Positions 1 through 9,614 of a stretch of DNA of 64,000 bases are shown one piece after another. The DNA comes from Bacteroidales bacterium. Lineage in GTDB: Bacteria; Bacteroidota; Bacteroidia; Bacteroidales; P3. Location of the stretch: assembly GCA_017559135.1 (NCBI GenBank), contig JAFYSZ010000001.1, forward strand, positions 310,001 through 374,000, written 5' to 3'. Positions within the stretch are counted from its first letter, which is position 1; each line of letters opens with the position of its first letter. The position numbers were made by a program, and so were the translations under genes. Below the pieces are notes generated by a model. The model saw nothing but the letters and a program-made list of their open reading frames with translations. It did not search any database and had not been told where the DNA came from.

Positions 1-2
1 CA

Positions 3-3000
3 GAATCCTATGAAGAAATATCAAACGCATCTCGAAAAAAAATAATTTCAGTAGCAGAGAAATTAACTTCTACAAAAATTTCACCAGATGCCTTTTTGAT
101 AATAAATTCAGGGCGTTATGAATTTAAGAACAAAGGAATAGACGTATTTATTAAGGCATTAGGCAAACTAAATAAATTAAACATAGAAAGAGAAGTTGTA
201 GCCGTTATCGCCGTTCCTGCATATAATGTAGACGAACAAAGTGATCCTATATTAAATGAAATAAGGGCTAATAATATTAACAATTTGCAATCAGAAAAAG
301 TAAAGATTATTTTCATACCATCTTACTTAGATGGAAAAGATGGCTTAGTTAATATTCCGTATTTTGATTTTTTGACAGGATTTGATCTATCAATTTTCCC
401 TTCTTACTACGAACCATGGGGATATACGCCTATGGAAAGTCTTGCTTTTGGAGTTCCAAGCATAACAACAAGTTTAGCAGGATTTAGTCGTTGGATGAGT
501 AGCGACGAATATGATATTGATAAAGTTCTTACGGTAATTGAACGTACAGATGATAATACAGAAGATGTAATTCAAAATATAAAATCAACGATTGAAATAT
601 TTTTAAGATACAGTCTTGAAGAAAGAAAAGAAATAAGAGCAAAAGCAATGAAACTTTCTTCAAAAGTAGTTTGGGATCGTTTAATATACAATTATCTTGC
701 AGCGTATAAAATTGCAAAAACAAAGGTTGAATTTAGAAGAGAACGATATAGTCATAAACAATCTCGTTGCGATGAATTTGTTCATCAAACAAATAGGGGT
801 GAAGAAGCTATTTGGAAAAAAATATTCGTAAAACAAAAAATGCCTTCAAAGTTAGAATTTCTTCAAATATTGAGTAAAAATCTTTGGTGGACTTGGAACA
901 ATGAAGCATACGAGTTATTTGAATATATAGATAAGGAAAAATTTTTAAGATATGAGCGTTCTCCAATACATTTATTAGAATCCTTATCACAAGAAGAGAT
1001 AGAAAATCTTTTAAATGACAAAGTTTTCCTAAAAAAGATGGAAAATGTAGAAAAACTTTATAACTCATATATGCAAAAAGCAGAAAGCAAAGAAGGAGAG
1101 ATGATTGCGTATTTTAGTATGGAGTTTGGCTTGCATGATACTTTGAAAATATTTAGTGGAGGATTGGGAATGTTGGCTGGAGATTACTTAAAACAAGCAA
1201 GCGATTCAAATAAAAATATGATAGGAATTGGTTTGCTATATAGAAATGGTTACTTCACACAACAAATAACAAAAGAAGGTGTTCAAATTTCGGCACAATA
1301 TCCACAAAAATTTACACAGCTACCACTTCAAGCCGAAAAAGATGAAAACGGATTATGGAGAAAAATCACGTTATCTTTTCCTGGACGAAACATTTACGCA
1401 AAAATTTGGCGTTGTGATGTAGGAAGGATTCCGCTTTACTTGCTTGATACTGATATTGAAGAAAATAATATTGAAGATAGAACGATTAGTAATCAACTTT
1501 ATGGAGGGGATTGGGAGAATCGTTTGAAACAAGAAATTCTTTTAGGAATTGGAGGCGTAAGATTAGTAGAAGAATTAAAACTTCCTGTGGTTTTATATCA
1601 TAATAATGAAGGACATTCAGCTTTTTCAAGCCTTGAAAGAATGAGAAACTACATTCAAAAGAAATCTCTCACTTTCAAACAAGCACAAGAATTAGTAAGA
1701 AGCAGTACATTGTTTACAACTCACACGCCTGTACCTGCTGGACACGATGCTTTTTCGGAAGAATTGATGCGAACTTATTTGGGATATTTTGCAGAACAAC
1801 TTCATATAAGTTGGGAAGAGTTTTTTGCTCTTGGAAAAGATGGAGAAAACAAAGATTCCAAGTTTTCAATGAGTGTATTAGCAATAAACTTTTCACAATA
1901 TGTAAATGGAGTAAGCCGAATACATGCAAGAGTGAGTAGGGATATGTTTTCTTATCTATACAAAGGTTATTTCCCAAAAGAATTACATATAGATTATGTA
2001 ACAAATGGTGTACATCATTCTACTTGGACTTCAAAAGCTTGGTTGGAACTTTACAAACAAACATTTTCGGAGGCGTATCTTCAAGACGAATCAAATGATA
2101 ATTATTGGAAAAAGATATATGAGGTTGAAGATTCATTGATTTGGAATACTCACAACAATGAAAAGAAAAAACTTATTGAGTTTGTAAAAAATCGTTTAAA
2201 GAAGGATTTTACAAAAAGAGCGGAAAATCCTAAACTTTACTTCCAAACAGTTGCAGAACTTACCGAAGATAAATTCATAGTAGGCTTTGCAAGAAGATTT
2301 GCAACATATAAGAGAGCGAATTTATTATTTACAAATCTTGAACGTTTAAAACAAATAGTAGATTCGGGAGTTGTATTTATTTTTGCAGGTAAAGCACACC
2401 CACAAGATGAAGCAGGTCAAAATCTTATCAAACATATTATAGAAATTTCTAAGACACAAGAGTTTTTAGGTAAGATAATATTTTTAGAAAACTATGATAT
2501 GTACATGGCAAAGCACCTAATTCAAGGAGTGGATCTTTGGTTAAATATGCCAACTCGTCCTTTGGAAGCCTCAGGAACGAGTGGAGAAAAAGCAGTTATG
2601 AACGGAGTGGTGAATTTTTCTGTATTAGATGGTTGGTGGGCAGAAGGATATGTGAGTCAAGCAGGTTGGGCGTTGCCAGAAGAGTGTACTTATGAATCAA
2701 ATGACTACCAAAATACATTGGATGCTGAAATGATTTATAATATTTTTGAGAATGAAATTATACCTTGCTACAACTACAAAGACGCAAATGGCATTAGAGT
2801 AAAATGGATTGAGAAAATAAAACATACAATAGCATTAATTGCACCTCATTTTACAATGAAGCGACAATTAGATGATTATTATTCTAAGTTTTACAATGCA
2901 ATGAGTGAGCGTTATCACAAAATGAATGCTCAAAATGCTAAATTTGCAAAAGACTATGCTGATTGGAAAAATAAAATTACTCGTTTGTGGAATGGAATAG

Positions 3001-3329
3001 AATTAATTGAAATGGAAATTCCAGATATAGAAAACACAAATATAGAGTTGAACGATGTTTTTACAGCAAAGATAAGTTTACTTCTTGGAGAAATTCCATC
3101 AGACAATATAGGAGTTGAAATGATTATTGCGGATAAAGAAAATAATAAAATAAAAGATTTCACTCTTGTTGCACCTTTTGAATTGGTTTCTTCTACAAAC
3201 AAAACAGCAGATTATGAAATAAAAATTAGAACAACGAGAGCAGGGGTACATAACTTTGCTTTTAGAGTTTATCCTAAACACCCACTAATGCAGCATCGTA
3301 TGGAATTACCTCTAATCAAATGGTTGTAA
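3..3329 (+). CDS. Glycogen synthase (GT3) / alpha-glucan phosphorylase (GT35) fusion, 5'-truncated by the window
   Basis: The frame is open to the left edge, so the N terminus is missing. The first ~750 bp encode the C-terminal half of a GT3 glycogen-synthase domain (motif FPSYYEPWGYTPMES near 393-440). A DUF3417-type linker domain follows (LWWTWN near 882-899), then a GT35 phosphorylase: GGLGMLAGD near 1158, HTPVPAGHD near 1720, VTNGVHHSTW near 1996, and the PLP-binding lysine at 2589-2591 in EASGTSGEK. Family knowledge: such fusions of about 1400 residues occur in Bacteroidetes, pairing glucan elongation with phosphorolysis to glucose-1-phosphate in the cytoplasm. A bidirectional terminator follows. 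The call is firm; how the two activities are balanced is unknown. Confidence 0.93.
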   Translation, partial: ESYEEISNASRKKIISVAEKLTSTKISPDAFLIINSGRYEFKNKGIDVFIKALGKLNKLNIEREVVAVIAVPAYNVDEQSDPILNEIRANNINNLQSEKVKIIFIPSYLDGKDGLVNIPYFDFLTGFDLSIFPSYYEPWGYTPMESLAFGVPSITTSLAGFSRWMSSDEYDIDKVLTVIERTDDNTEDVIQNIKSTIEIFLRYSLEERKEIRAKAMKLSSKVVWDRLIYNYLAAYKIAKTKVEFRRERYSHKQSRCDEFVHQTNRGEEAIWKKIFVKQKMPSKLEFLQILSKNLWWTWNNEAYELFEYIDKEKFLRYERSPIHLLESLSQEEIENLLNDKVFLKKMENVEKLYNSYMQKAESKEGEMIAYFSMEFGLHDTLKIFSGGLGMLAGDYLKQASDSNKNMIGIGLLYRNGYFTQQITKEGVQISAQYPQKFTQLPLQAEKDENGLWRKITLSFPGRNIYAKIWRCDVGRIPLYLLDTDIEENNIEDRTISNQLYGGDWENRLKQEILLGIGGVRLVEELKLPVVLYHNNEGHSAFSSLERMRNYIQKKSLTFKQAQELVRSSTLFTTHTPVPAGHDAFSEELMRTYLGYFAEQLHISWEEFFALGKDGENKDSKFSMSVLAINFSQYVNGVSRIHARVSRDMFSYLYKGYFPKELHIDYVTNGVHHSTWTSKAWLELYKQTFSEAYLQDESNDNYWKKIYEVEDSLIWNTHNNEKKKLIEFVKNRLKKDFTKRAENPKLYFQTVAELTEDKFIVGFARRFATYKRANLLFTNLERLKQIVDSGVVFIFAGKAHPQDEAGQNLIKHIIEISKTQEFLGKIIFLENYDMYMAKHLIQGVDLWLNMPTRPLEASGTSGEKAVMNGVVNFSVLDGWWAEGYVSQAGWALPEECTYESNDYQNTLDAEMIYNIFENEIIPCYNYKDANGIRVKWIEKIKHTIALIAPHFTMKRQLDDYYSKFYNAMSERYHKMNAQNAKFAKDYADWKNKITRLWNGIELIEMEIPDIENTNIELNDVFTAKISLLLGEIPSDNIGVEMIIADKENNKIKDFTLVAPFELVSSTNKTADYEIKIRTTRAGVHNFAFRVYPKHPLMQHRMELPLIKWL

Positions 3330-3333
3330 ATCT

Positions 3334-3375
3334 AAAAAAAAGAGTACTCTAAATTTTTAGAGTACTCTTTTTTTT
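3334..3375. terminator. Bidirectional intrinsic terminator between convergent genes
   Basis: A perfect 10-bp stem (AGAGTACTCT, 3341-3350 and 3359-3368) has an 8-nt loop. An A-run precedes it and a T-run follows it, so it can stop transcription from both the glycogen gene and the acyl-CoA dehydrogenase gene. Confidence 0.9.
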
Positions 3376-3389
3376 AGAAAACTAAATGA

Positions 3390-5105
3390 TTACTTTATGT
3401 TTTGTTTGTAATCTTCTAAGATTTCTGGATTAAAGTTTTTTATGTAGGTTATTGCTTTTGCTATTTCACTTTCTGCAAGTTTTGTCATTATTTTTGCAGA
3501 TTTTGTGAACATTTCGTCTTTGTTTGCATCATTAACTAATAGGTTGCACATTACTAAATAACCTGCTATTTCAACTAATCTTCTTGAATTGAAGTCAAAT
3601 GCTTCTGATGATGAGCCCCATTCTTTTGCTATTTCGTAAACTTTTTCAAATTCTTCTCTTAAAGAAATTAAAGTTTGTCTCAATGGTTTTAATTCATCTC
3701 TTACTTCAATTTGTTCGTATTCTTTTATTCTTCCTACGTATGCTCCTGATACTACTCCACGAATTGCTGCTACTACTTGAAGTTGTGATGTTCCTTCGTA
3801 GATTGTAAGGATTCTTGCATCACGATAGAATCTTTCGCAAGCGTAATCTTTCATAAATCCGCTTCCTCCGTGCACTTGTATGCAATCGTATGTGATTTGG
3901 TTTGCGTATTCAGAAGAGAATAATTTTAACATTGGTGTAAGAGCGTCTGCAAGTCTTGAATATGTTTTAAGCGTTTGTCTTTCTGTCGCTTCAAGTTTTC
4001 TTTCTCTTGATATTGCTTCTAAACTCTTATACATATCTACCGCTCTTGCTGTTTCGTATAATAGGGTACGGATAGCGTCTGTTTTTGCTCTCATATTAGA
4101 AAGCATTTCCATTACAGCAGGGAAATTGATAATTGCTTTTCCGAATTGTTCTCTTTCGTTAGCGTATTTTACTGCTTCTCTATATGCTGCTTCTGCTAAT
4201 CCTACTGATTGTGCTCCAACTCCAAGTCTTGCTCCGTTCATTAGGCTCATCACATATTTGATAAGTCCAAGTTTTCTTTCTCCTACAAGTTGTGCTGGTG
4301 CGTTATTGAATACTAATTCGGCAGTAGGGGAACCTTTGATTCCTAATTTGTTTTCTATTCTACGTACTGTTACTGCTTTGTTTGCTCTATCGTAAACAAA
4401 ATAACTCAAACCTCTACCATCAGTTGTTCCTTCTTCGCTGCGAGCAAGCACTAATTTGATGTCAGCATCACCATTTGTGATAAAACGTTTAACACCGTTT
4501 AATCTCCAACAATTATTTGCTTCATCAAAAGTAGCTTTCAAACCAACGGCTTGAAGATCCGAACCTGCATCAGGCTCAGTTAAGTCCATTGAACAAGTAT
4601 CTCCTTTATTGATTCTTGGAAGAAATTCATTCTTTATTTCTTCTGATGCAAATTCATAAATAGTTTCTGCACAATCTTGCAATCCCCATATATTTGCAAA
4701 GCCACAATCTCCTCTTGAAACTATTTCCGCTGCCATTACATACGGAACGTATGAGAAGTTTAAACCACCATATTGACGTGGAAGACTTAATCCATAAACT
4801 CCTGCATCTTTTAATGCTTGGTGATTCTTTTGTGTTCCGTCTGCATAGATAATTTCATTGTTTTCTATTCTTGGTCCTTGTTTATCTACGCTTTCTGCGT
4901 TTTCCCAAAGTACATCGGCAGAGATCTCTCCAATAATTCCTAAAACTTTTTCGTAAGAATCTACTGCATCTTCAAAGTTTTCAGGTGCATAGTCGTATTT
5001 ATCTTTATCTGCATAGTTTCTCTCTTTCAAACGAATGATTTCTTCCATCAATTCGTGGCGAAGATGAAACTTTAAACCTTCATTATCATTAAAAAAATTA
5101 CCCAT
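3390..5105 (-). CDS. Acyl-CoA dehydrogenase
   Basis: A flavoprotein of 571 residues that oxidises (or, with ETF, reduces) acyl-CoA at the alpha-beta bond. Visible family signatures are DLTEPDAGSDLQA and RLNGVKRFITNGDAD (FAD and substrate region), REQFGKAIINFPAV, and QVHGGSGFMKDYACERFYRDAR. These are followed by IYEGTSQLQ, where the Glu is the usual catalytic base of short/medium-chain enzymes. It is longer than the classic ~380 residues because of a C-terminal helical extension of roughly 130 residues. It is the last gene of etfB-etfA-acd, 2 bp after etfA. The grouping resembles amino-acid-fermenting Bacteroidales, where butyryl-CoA-type chemistry is likely; substrate length cannot be read from the sequence. 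Confidence 0.92.
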   Translation of the reverse strand: MGNFFNDNEGLKFHLRHELMEEIIRLKERNYADKDKYDYAPENFEDAVDSYEKVLGIIGEISADVLWENAESVDKQGPRIENNEIIYADGTQKNHQALKDAGVYGLSLPRQYGGLNFSYVPYVMAAEIVSRGDCGFANIWGLQDCAETIYEFASEEIKNEFLPRINKGDTCSMDLTEPDAGSDLQAVGLKATFDEANNCWRLNGVKRFITNGDADIKLVLARSEEGTTDGRGLSYFVYDRANKAVTVRRIENKLGIKGSPTAELVFNNAPAQLVGERKLGLIKYVMSLMNGARLGVGAQSVGLAEAAYREAVKYANEREQFGKAIINFPAVMEMLSNMRAKTDAIRTLLYETARAVDMYKSLEAISRERKLEATERQTLKTYSRLADALTPMLKLFSSEYANQITYDCIQVHGGSGFMKDYACERFYRDARILTIYEGTSQLQVVAAIRGVVSGAYVGRIKEYEQIEVRDELKPLRQTLISLREEFEKVYEIAKEWGSSSEAFDFNSRRLVEIAGYLVMCNLLVNDANKDEMFTKSAKIMTKLAESEIAKAITYIKNFNPEILEDYKQNIK

Positions 5106-5107
5106 AT

Positions 5108-6133
5108 CTATTTTGTGTTAGATTTGTAATACTTTATTAATTTTGGTATGATTTCAAAAGCATCTCCTATAATTGTGTAATCTGCTATTGAATTTATAGG
5201 TGCTTTTGCATCTGTGTTAATACTTATTATTTTGGAAGATTGATCCATTCCTGCACGATGTTGAACTGCGCCAGAAACTCCGCAAGTTATACAAAGTTTT
5301 GGACGGATTGTAACTCCTGTTTGACCAACTTGTCTTTCGTGTTCAGCAAGTCCTGCATCTACTGCTGCTCTTGTTGCTCCAACTTCTCCACCTAATGTTT
5401 TTGCAAGTTCGTGAATTAGTTCAAATCCATTAGGTTTGCTAGCCATTCCATAACCTCCAATAACTACTATTTGAGCTCCTTTGATATTGATTTTTTGTGC
5501 TTCAATTTCTCTTTGCAATATTTTTACACAAAAGTCGCTTTCTTCAACGTATTTTGCAATATCTAAAACATTCAAACAGCCTTTGTGAGAAGGAGAGTAG
5601 ATTTCTTTTTTCATTACACCTTCTCTCACTGTTGCCATTTGAGGACGTGTTTCAGGGTTTATGATTGTTGCAATAATATTTCCTCCGAATGCAGGACGAA
5701 TTTGATATAACAACTTATCATAAACCTTTCCTGCTTTTTTGTCTTCATGAGAACCTATTTCAAGTGAAGTACAATCGGCAGTCAAACCACAACCAAGGAA
5801 AGAAGAAATTCTTGGTGCTAAATCTCTACCAACACTTGTTGCTCCAAATAAACAAATTTGAGCTTCTTTTTCTTTCAATAATTTAGTAACTATTGAAAAA
5901 TGAGGAAGAGTTTGATAAGGAGTTAATCTTTTATCATTAGCGTAATTGATTACATCTACTCCGTATGGATATAAAGTTTCTTCTAAATTTTTAATTTCAG
6001 AACCTATAACTATTGCTTCTAATTGACAAGATAAATCGTTTGCTAACTTTCTTGCTTTTGAAAGTAATTCCAAACTTACGTCAGCAATCAATCCTTCTTC
6101 TGTTATTTCGCAATATACAAATATATTATTCAT
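5108..6133 (-). CDS. etfA: Electron transfer flavoprotein, alpha subunit
   Basis: Alpha subunit (341 residues) of the ETF heterodimer that carries electrons from the neighbouring acyl-CoA dehydrogenase. The C-terminal FAD domain is clear: VVIGGYGMASKPNGFELI, GGEVGATRAAVDAG, RQVGQTG, CGVSGAVQHRAGM and INTDAKAPI. The N-terminal half is the Rossmann-like ETF domain. The gene follows etfB by 27 bp and precedes the dehydrogenase by 2 bp, so the three are co-transcribed. The usual GRG(M/I) at the start of the FAD domain reads GGYGM here. Whether this ETF bifurcates electrons cannot be decided from motifs alone. Confidence 0.95.
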   Translation of the reverse strand: MNNIFVYCEITEEGLIADVSLELLSKARKLANDLSCQLEAIVIGSEIKNLEETLYPYGVDVINYANDKRLTPYQTLPHFSIVTKLLKEKEAQICLFGATSVGRDLAPRISSFLGCGLTADCTSLEIGSHEDKKAGKVYDKLLYQIRPAFGGNIIATIINPETRPQMATVREGVMKKEIYSPSHKGCLNVLDIAKYVEESDFCVKILQREIEAQKINIKGAQIVVIGGYGMASKPNGFELIHELAKTLGGEVGATRAAVDAGLAEHERQVGQTGVTIRPKLCITCGVSGAVQHRAGMDQSSKIISINTDAKAPINSIADYTIIGDAFEIIPKLIKYYKSNTK

Positions 6134-6160
6134 TTTATTACAATGTTAAGTTTGAAAAAA

Positions 6161-7033
6161 TTAACCGATAATATGTGTAGCAATCAACTCTTTTACCAAA
6201 TTGTTTAATGCTTCTTCGGTATTTTCAACGTTGATACTTTCTTTTTCGGCTAGTACTACATTTTCTATTTTCTTTACTTTGGTTGGAGAACCTGTTAATC
6301 CTAAACGATTATCTTCTGCTTGAATGTCAGCAGCACTCCATTGTTCTATTTTTAGATAAGGTTTTCTTTCCCAAAGTGCAGTGCAATCTTTTCCTTGTTC
6401 TGTTGCTTCTGCTTCTGACATAGCATATTTGTATTTCATCAAACGTTTTGCATGATGAAAACGACACTCTGCCGCTGAACCATGAACAGTTATCAAACAA
6501 GGATAACCACTTTCTACAATTTCTATACCTCTTTCTAAACGGCGTTTGATTTGAATTTTTTCTTCACAAACTTTTACTACTTCTTCTGCGTATGTTATTT
6601 GAGGAATTTTTAATTTTTCTGCCACCTGTGGGCCAACTTGTGCAGTGTCTCCGTCAATTGCTTGACGACCTGCTAAAATCAAGTCTACTTTTCCTAATTT
6701 TTTTACACCTTGACTAATAGTGTAAGAAGTTGCTAAGGTATCTGAGCCAGCAACTTTTCTGTCGGAAATAACATATCCACAATCTGCTCCACGATATAGT
6801 GAATCTCTAATTATATCTGCTGCTCTTGAAGGTCCCATAGTTAGGACACAAACTTCTGCATCTTTAATATTATCCTTTATATGCAACGCCATTTCCAAAG
6901 CATTTAAGTCTTCCGGATTAAAAATAGCGGGCAATGCGGCTCTATTTACAGTACCTTCTGCTGTCATTGCGTCTTTACCAACGTTTCTTGTGTCAGGTAC
7001 TTGCTTAGCCAAAACTACAATTTTAAAACTCAT
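6161..7033 (-). CDS. etfB: Electron transfer flavoprotein, beta subunit
   Basis: Beta subunit (290 residues) of ETF and first gene of the etfB-etfA-acyl-CoA dehydrogenase operon. Typical segments are IVVLAKQVPDTRNV at the N terminus, FNPEDLNALEMALHIKD, VCVLTMGPSRAADIIRDSLYRGAD, DTLATSYTISQGVKKLG, LILAGRQAIDGDTAQVGPQVAEKLKIPQ (split here by normal family residues) and ECRFHHAKRLMKYKYA. The ATG is preceded by a well-formed promoter (7063-7092) and a short leader. The protein is longer than the ~255 residues common in proteobacteria, as in the anaerobe-type family. Confidence 0.95.
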   Translation of the reverse strand: MSFKIVVLAKQVPDTRNVGKDAMTAEGTVNRAALPAIFNPEDLNALEMALHIKDNIKDAEVCVLTMGPSRAADIIRDSLYRGADCGYVISDRKVAGSDTLATSYTISQGVKKLGKVDLILAGRQAIDGDTAQVGPQVAEKLKIPQITYAEEVVKVCEEKIQIKRRLERGIEIVESGYPCLITVHGSAAECRFHHAKRLMKYKYAMSEAEATEQGKDCTALWERKPYLKIEQWSAADIQAEDNRLGLTGSPTKVKKIENVVLAEKESINVENTEEALNNLVKELIATHIIG

Positions 7034-7062
7034 TATTATTCAAATTTAGTTAAAAATCTTTG

Positions 7063-7092
7063 CAAAGATAATAAAAAAAATGAAATAAACAA
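7063..7092 (-). promoter_or_regulatory. Promoter of etfB-etfA-acd
   Basis: On the minus strand TTG (7090-7092) is followed by exactly 19 bp and TATCTTTG (7063-7070). This matches the Bacteroidetes housekeeping pattern TTTG-N19-TAnnTTTG. It lies about 30 bp upstream of the etfB ATG. Confidence 0.75.
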
Positions 7093-7109
7093 GTGTTGAA
7101 TGATTATAA

Positions 7110-8051
7110 CTATCTCTTACTCCAAGTCTTGTTTTCAAAGTTTGGCACAAGATTTCCTTGCGAACTTAGTTCTTGAAACCACCCTTTTGAAAGACCTATT
7201 TCGTGAAAATATTCACAAATCTCTTCATAATCTTCTTGGTTTAAGCATTGGTTTAAATATTCTTGTTTAAAACTTTCACAAGGAGCATATTGACTCATTA
7301 AAGATATACTAATATTATAAGAGATTGTTGTAATATTTTCTAAAACTTTCTTAGAATTTTCTAATTGCTTTGGAATAACTAAATGACGCAATATTAAGCC
7401 ACTTTCAATGTTGTTTTCTTTATCAAAAAGCAAAGAATTTCCTTTTTGACGATACATTTCCTCAATTGCTTTCAATGCAATTTCTGGATAATTTTCTGCC
7501 TTTGATAGTTCTTTTGCAAGTAAATTATCAGAATATTTATAATCAGGAAGGTAAATATCTATAATATTTTCCAAATCTTTTAATATTTCAGGATTGTCGT
7601 AAGCATTGGTGTTGTAAACTATTTTAGGAAAAAATCCATCTTTGTTTAAAGTACGAATAATTGCTCTCATAAGAGGAATATTGTGTGTTGGAGAAACAAA
7701 ACCTAAAACATTTTCACTTTCTTTTAAAGTATTTTTTATGTCTTTTATCAAAATATCAAAATCATTGTAAGCCGATTTCACTTCTTTTTTGTTATCGCTA
7801 ATTTGTTTATTTTGACAATAAATACATTGCAAGTTGCAATGAGAAAAAAACACATTACAAATACCTTTTTCCTTACATAAAACAGGCTCTTCCCCCTTAT
7901 GATTACACACTAATGACACATTTATTAAAGCATCTGTATTACAAAATCCTTTCTCTCCCGCAAGACGATTAACTTTACACTTCCTTGGACACAATTTACA
8001 AGAAGCAAGAAGATTTAATTCATATTCATCGTATGGAATCTTTGAAAACAT
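7110..8051 (-). CDS. Radical SAM protein, PflA/PflX-like (COG1313 type)
   Basis: A cytoplasmic iron-sulfur enzyme of 313 residues from the start chosen here. The N-terminal region has CKLCPRKCKVNR and GFCN, then the radical SAM cluster motif CNLQCIYC (CxxxCxxC) in FFSHCNLQCIYCQNKQIS. Related proteins are called PflX or putative pyruvate-formate-lyase activating enzyme; the real substrate is unknown. The frame continues upstream to 8147, but the extra N terminus is hydrophobic, unlike the family, and would overlap dnaB. The ATG at 8049-8051 lies just after a minus-strand TAACTTTG box, so I prefer it. No pyruvate formate-lyase gene is nearby. Confidence 0.85.
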   Translation of the reverse strand: MFSKIPYDEYELNLLASCKLCPRKCKVNRLAGEKGFCNTDALINVSLVCNHKGEEPVLCKEKGICNVFFSHCNLQCIYCQNKQISDNKKEVKSAYNDFDILIKDIKNTLKESENVLGFVSPTHNIPLMRAIIRTLNKDGFFPKIVYNTNAYDNPEILKDLENIIDIYLPDYKYSDNLLAKELSKAENYPEIALKAIEEMYRQKGNSLLFDKENNIESGLILRHLVIPKQLENSKKVLENITTISYNISISLMSQYAPCESFKQEYLNQCLNQEDYEEICEYFHEIGLSKGWFQELSSQGNLVPNFENKTWSKR

Positions 8052-8072
8052 ATTCTTAAATATTTTTTTACG

Positions 8073-8110
8073 TTGCAAAGTTAATATAAAAAATAATAGT
8101 ATCTTTGCAA
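8073..8110. promoter_or_regulatory. Divergent promoter pair between the radical SAM gene and dnaB
   Basis: TAnnTTTG boxes occur on both strands: TAACTTTG reading leftward (8076-8083) and TATCTTTG reading rightward (8100-8107). They sit in an inverted repeat (TTGCAAAG at 8073-8080, CTTTGCAA at 8103-8110), so each box borders the other's upstream element. The two promoters probably interfere. Confidence 0.6.
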
Positions 8111-8114
8111 TAAT

Positions 8115-9614
8115 ATGAAAGAATTGAGCAAAGAATTTAGAAAACAAAGCAGAAGATTAACCTATACCGAGGTTTTTAATATGAATGGTAAGATACCACC
8201 TCAGGCAACGGATATAGAAGAATCGGTTTTAGGAGCTTTGTTGTTGGATCAAAATGCAATCACAAACGCAATCGACATTTTAAGACCAGAATATTTCTAT
8301 GAACCAAATCACGAATTAATATATAGAGCAGTAACCGCCTTATTTAGAGATGGAAATCCTGTTGATTTACTTAGTGTTGCCGATCAATTAAAAAAAGATG
8401 GTGAATTTGAAAAAGTAGGAGGGCTAAATAAATTAGTATCCCTTACAAATCGAATTACCTCTGCTGCACACATAGAATATCATGTTAGAATCCTATCAGA
8501 AAAATACATACAAAGAGAATTGATTAGAGTATCTACCGAAACTCTTCATGATTCATACGATGATACAATAGACGTTTTAGGACTTTTAGACAAAACCGAA
8601 ACCAAGTTTTTGGAGATAAACGATAGCAGTTTCAAGAGTGATTTCCATTCTATGGACATTCTTTTGGCTAATACTTTGAAAGAAATTGAAGCAAATCAAA
8701 ATTCCCAAGATGATTCTATGGGAGTAGTGACGGGTTTTAATGACTTAGATGCAAGAACGGGAGGTTTTCAAAAAGGAACTTTACTTATTTTAGCAGCACG
8801 TCCAGCAATGGGAAAAACAGCCTTAGCCTTAACAATGGCAAGAAATATGGCGGTGGATTTTCACAAGCCCGTAGCAATTTTTTCATTAGAAATGACGGCC
8901 ACAGAGTTGATGTCGCGTTTAATTGCGGCCGAAAGTGGGATAGAAGCCAAGAAGTTTAAACTAAAAGGCGAATTACAAGATTGGGAAAAAGAACAATTAA
9001 GAAAAAAAACTAATGCTTTGGCACACGCTCCTATGTATATTGATGACAACCCGGGTTTAACAATTTTTGAACTTAGAGCAAAGTGTAGACGATTGAAGCA
9101 AAAATATGATATTCAAATGATTTTCATAGATTATTTGCAACTTATGTCGGGAGGGGAGATGATTAAAAATGGAGGAAATCGTGAACAAGAAATTTCGTAC
9201 ATTTCACGACAACTCAAAGCCTTATCAAAAGAAATAGGAGTACCGATTATGGCACTTTCACAACTTTCACGTGCGGTAGAAACAAGAGGAGGAAGCAAGC
9301 GACCTCAACTTTCCGACCTTAGAGAGTCGGGAGCAATTGAGCAAGATGCCGATATGGTAATGTTTGTCTATCGTCCATCATATTATGGCATTGATGTAGA
9401 AAACGGAATGAGTACAGAAGGATTAGCAAAACTAATTATCGCAAAACATAGAAGTGGAGAACCAGGAGATGTTAATCTAAGATTTGTAGAAAAATTCGTA
9501 AGATTTGAAAATATGCACGATTCATTCCAAACACCAGAAACTTTAATCCTTAATTCACAAATGAACAAAGAAAGTAACAATACTTTGGAAAAAGATGAAA
9601 GCGTTCCATTCTAA
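8115..9614 (+). CDS. dnaB: Replicative DNA helicase DnaB
   Basis: Hexameric 5'-3' helicase of the replication fork (499 residues). The N-terminal domain starts at PPQATDIEESVLGALLLD (about residues 29-46). The RecA-like domain has Walker A AARPAMGKT (227-235), IFIDYLQLMSGG (Walker B), SQLSRAVETRGGSKRPQLSDLRESGAIEQDAD and AKHRSGEPG. There is no intein. The predicted transcription start from the TATCTTTG box falls within a few bases of this ATG, so the mRNA may be nearly leaderless. An internal ATG at 8181 would still keep the complete fold and is an alternative start. The next gene overlaps the dnaB 3' end by 20 bp. Confidence 0.97.
   Translation: MKELSKEFRKQSRRLTYTEVFNMNGKIPPQATDIEESVLGALLLDQNAITNAIDILRPEYFYEPNHELIYRAVTALFRDGNPVDLLSVADQLKKDGEFEKVGGLNKLVSLTNRITSAAHIEYHVRILSEKYIQRELIRVSTETLHDSYDDTIDVLGLLDKTETKFLEINDSSFKSDFHSMDILLANTLKEIEANQNSQDDSMGVVTGFNDLDARTGGFQKGTLLILAARPAMGKTALALTMARNMAVDFHKPVAIFSLEMTATELMSRLIAAESGIEAKKFKLKGELQDWEKEQLRKKTNALAHAPMYIDDNPGLTIFELRAKCRRLKQKYDIQMIFIDYLQLMSGGEMIKNGGNREQEISYISRQLKALSKEIGVPIMALSQLSRAVETRGGSKRPQLSDLRESGAIEQDADMVMFVYRPSYYGIDVENGMSTEGLAKLIIAKHRSGEPGDVNLRFVEKFVRFENMHDSFQTPETLILNSQMNKESNNTLEKDESVPF

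Noticed and set aside
8052..8147. N-terminal extension of the radical SAM protein
   Set aside because: It is hydrophobic and unlike the family, overlaps dnaB and covers the divergent promoters.
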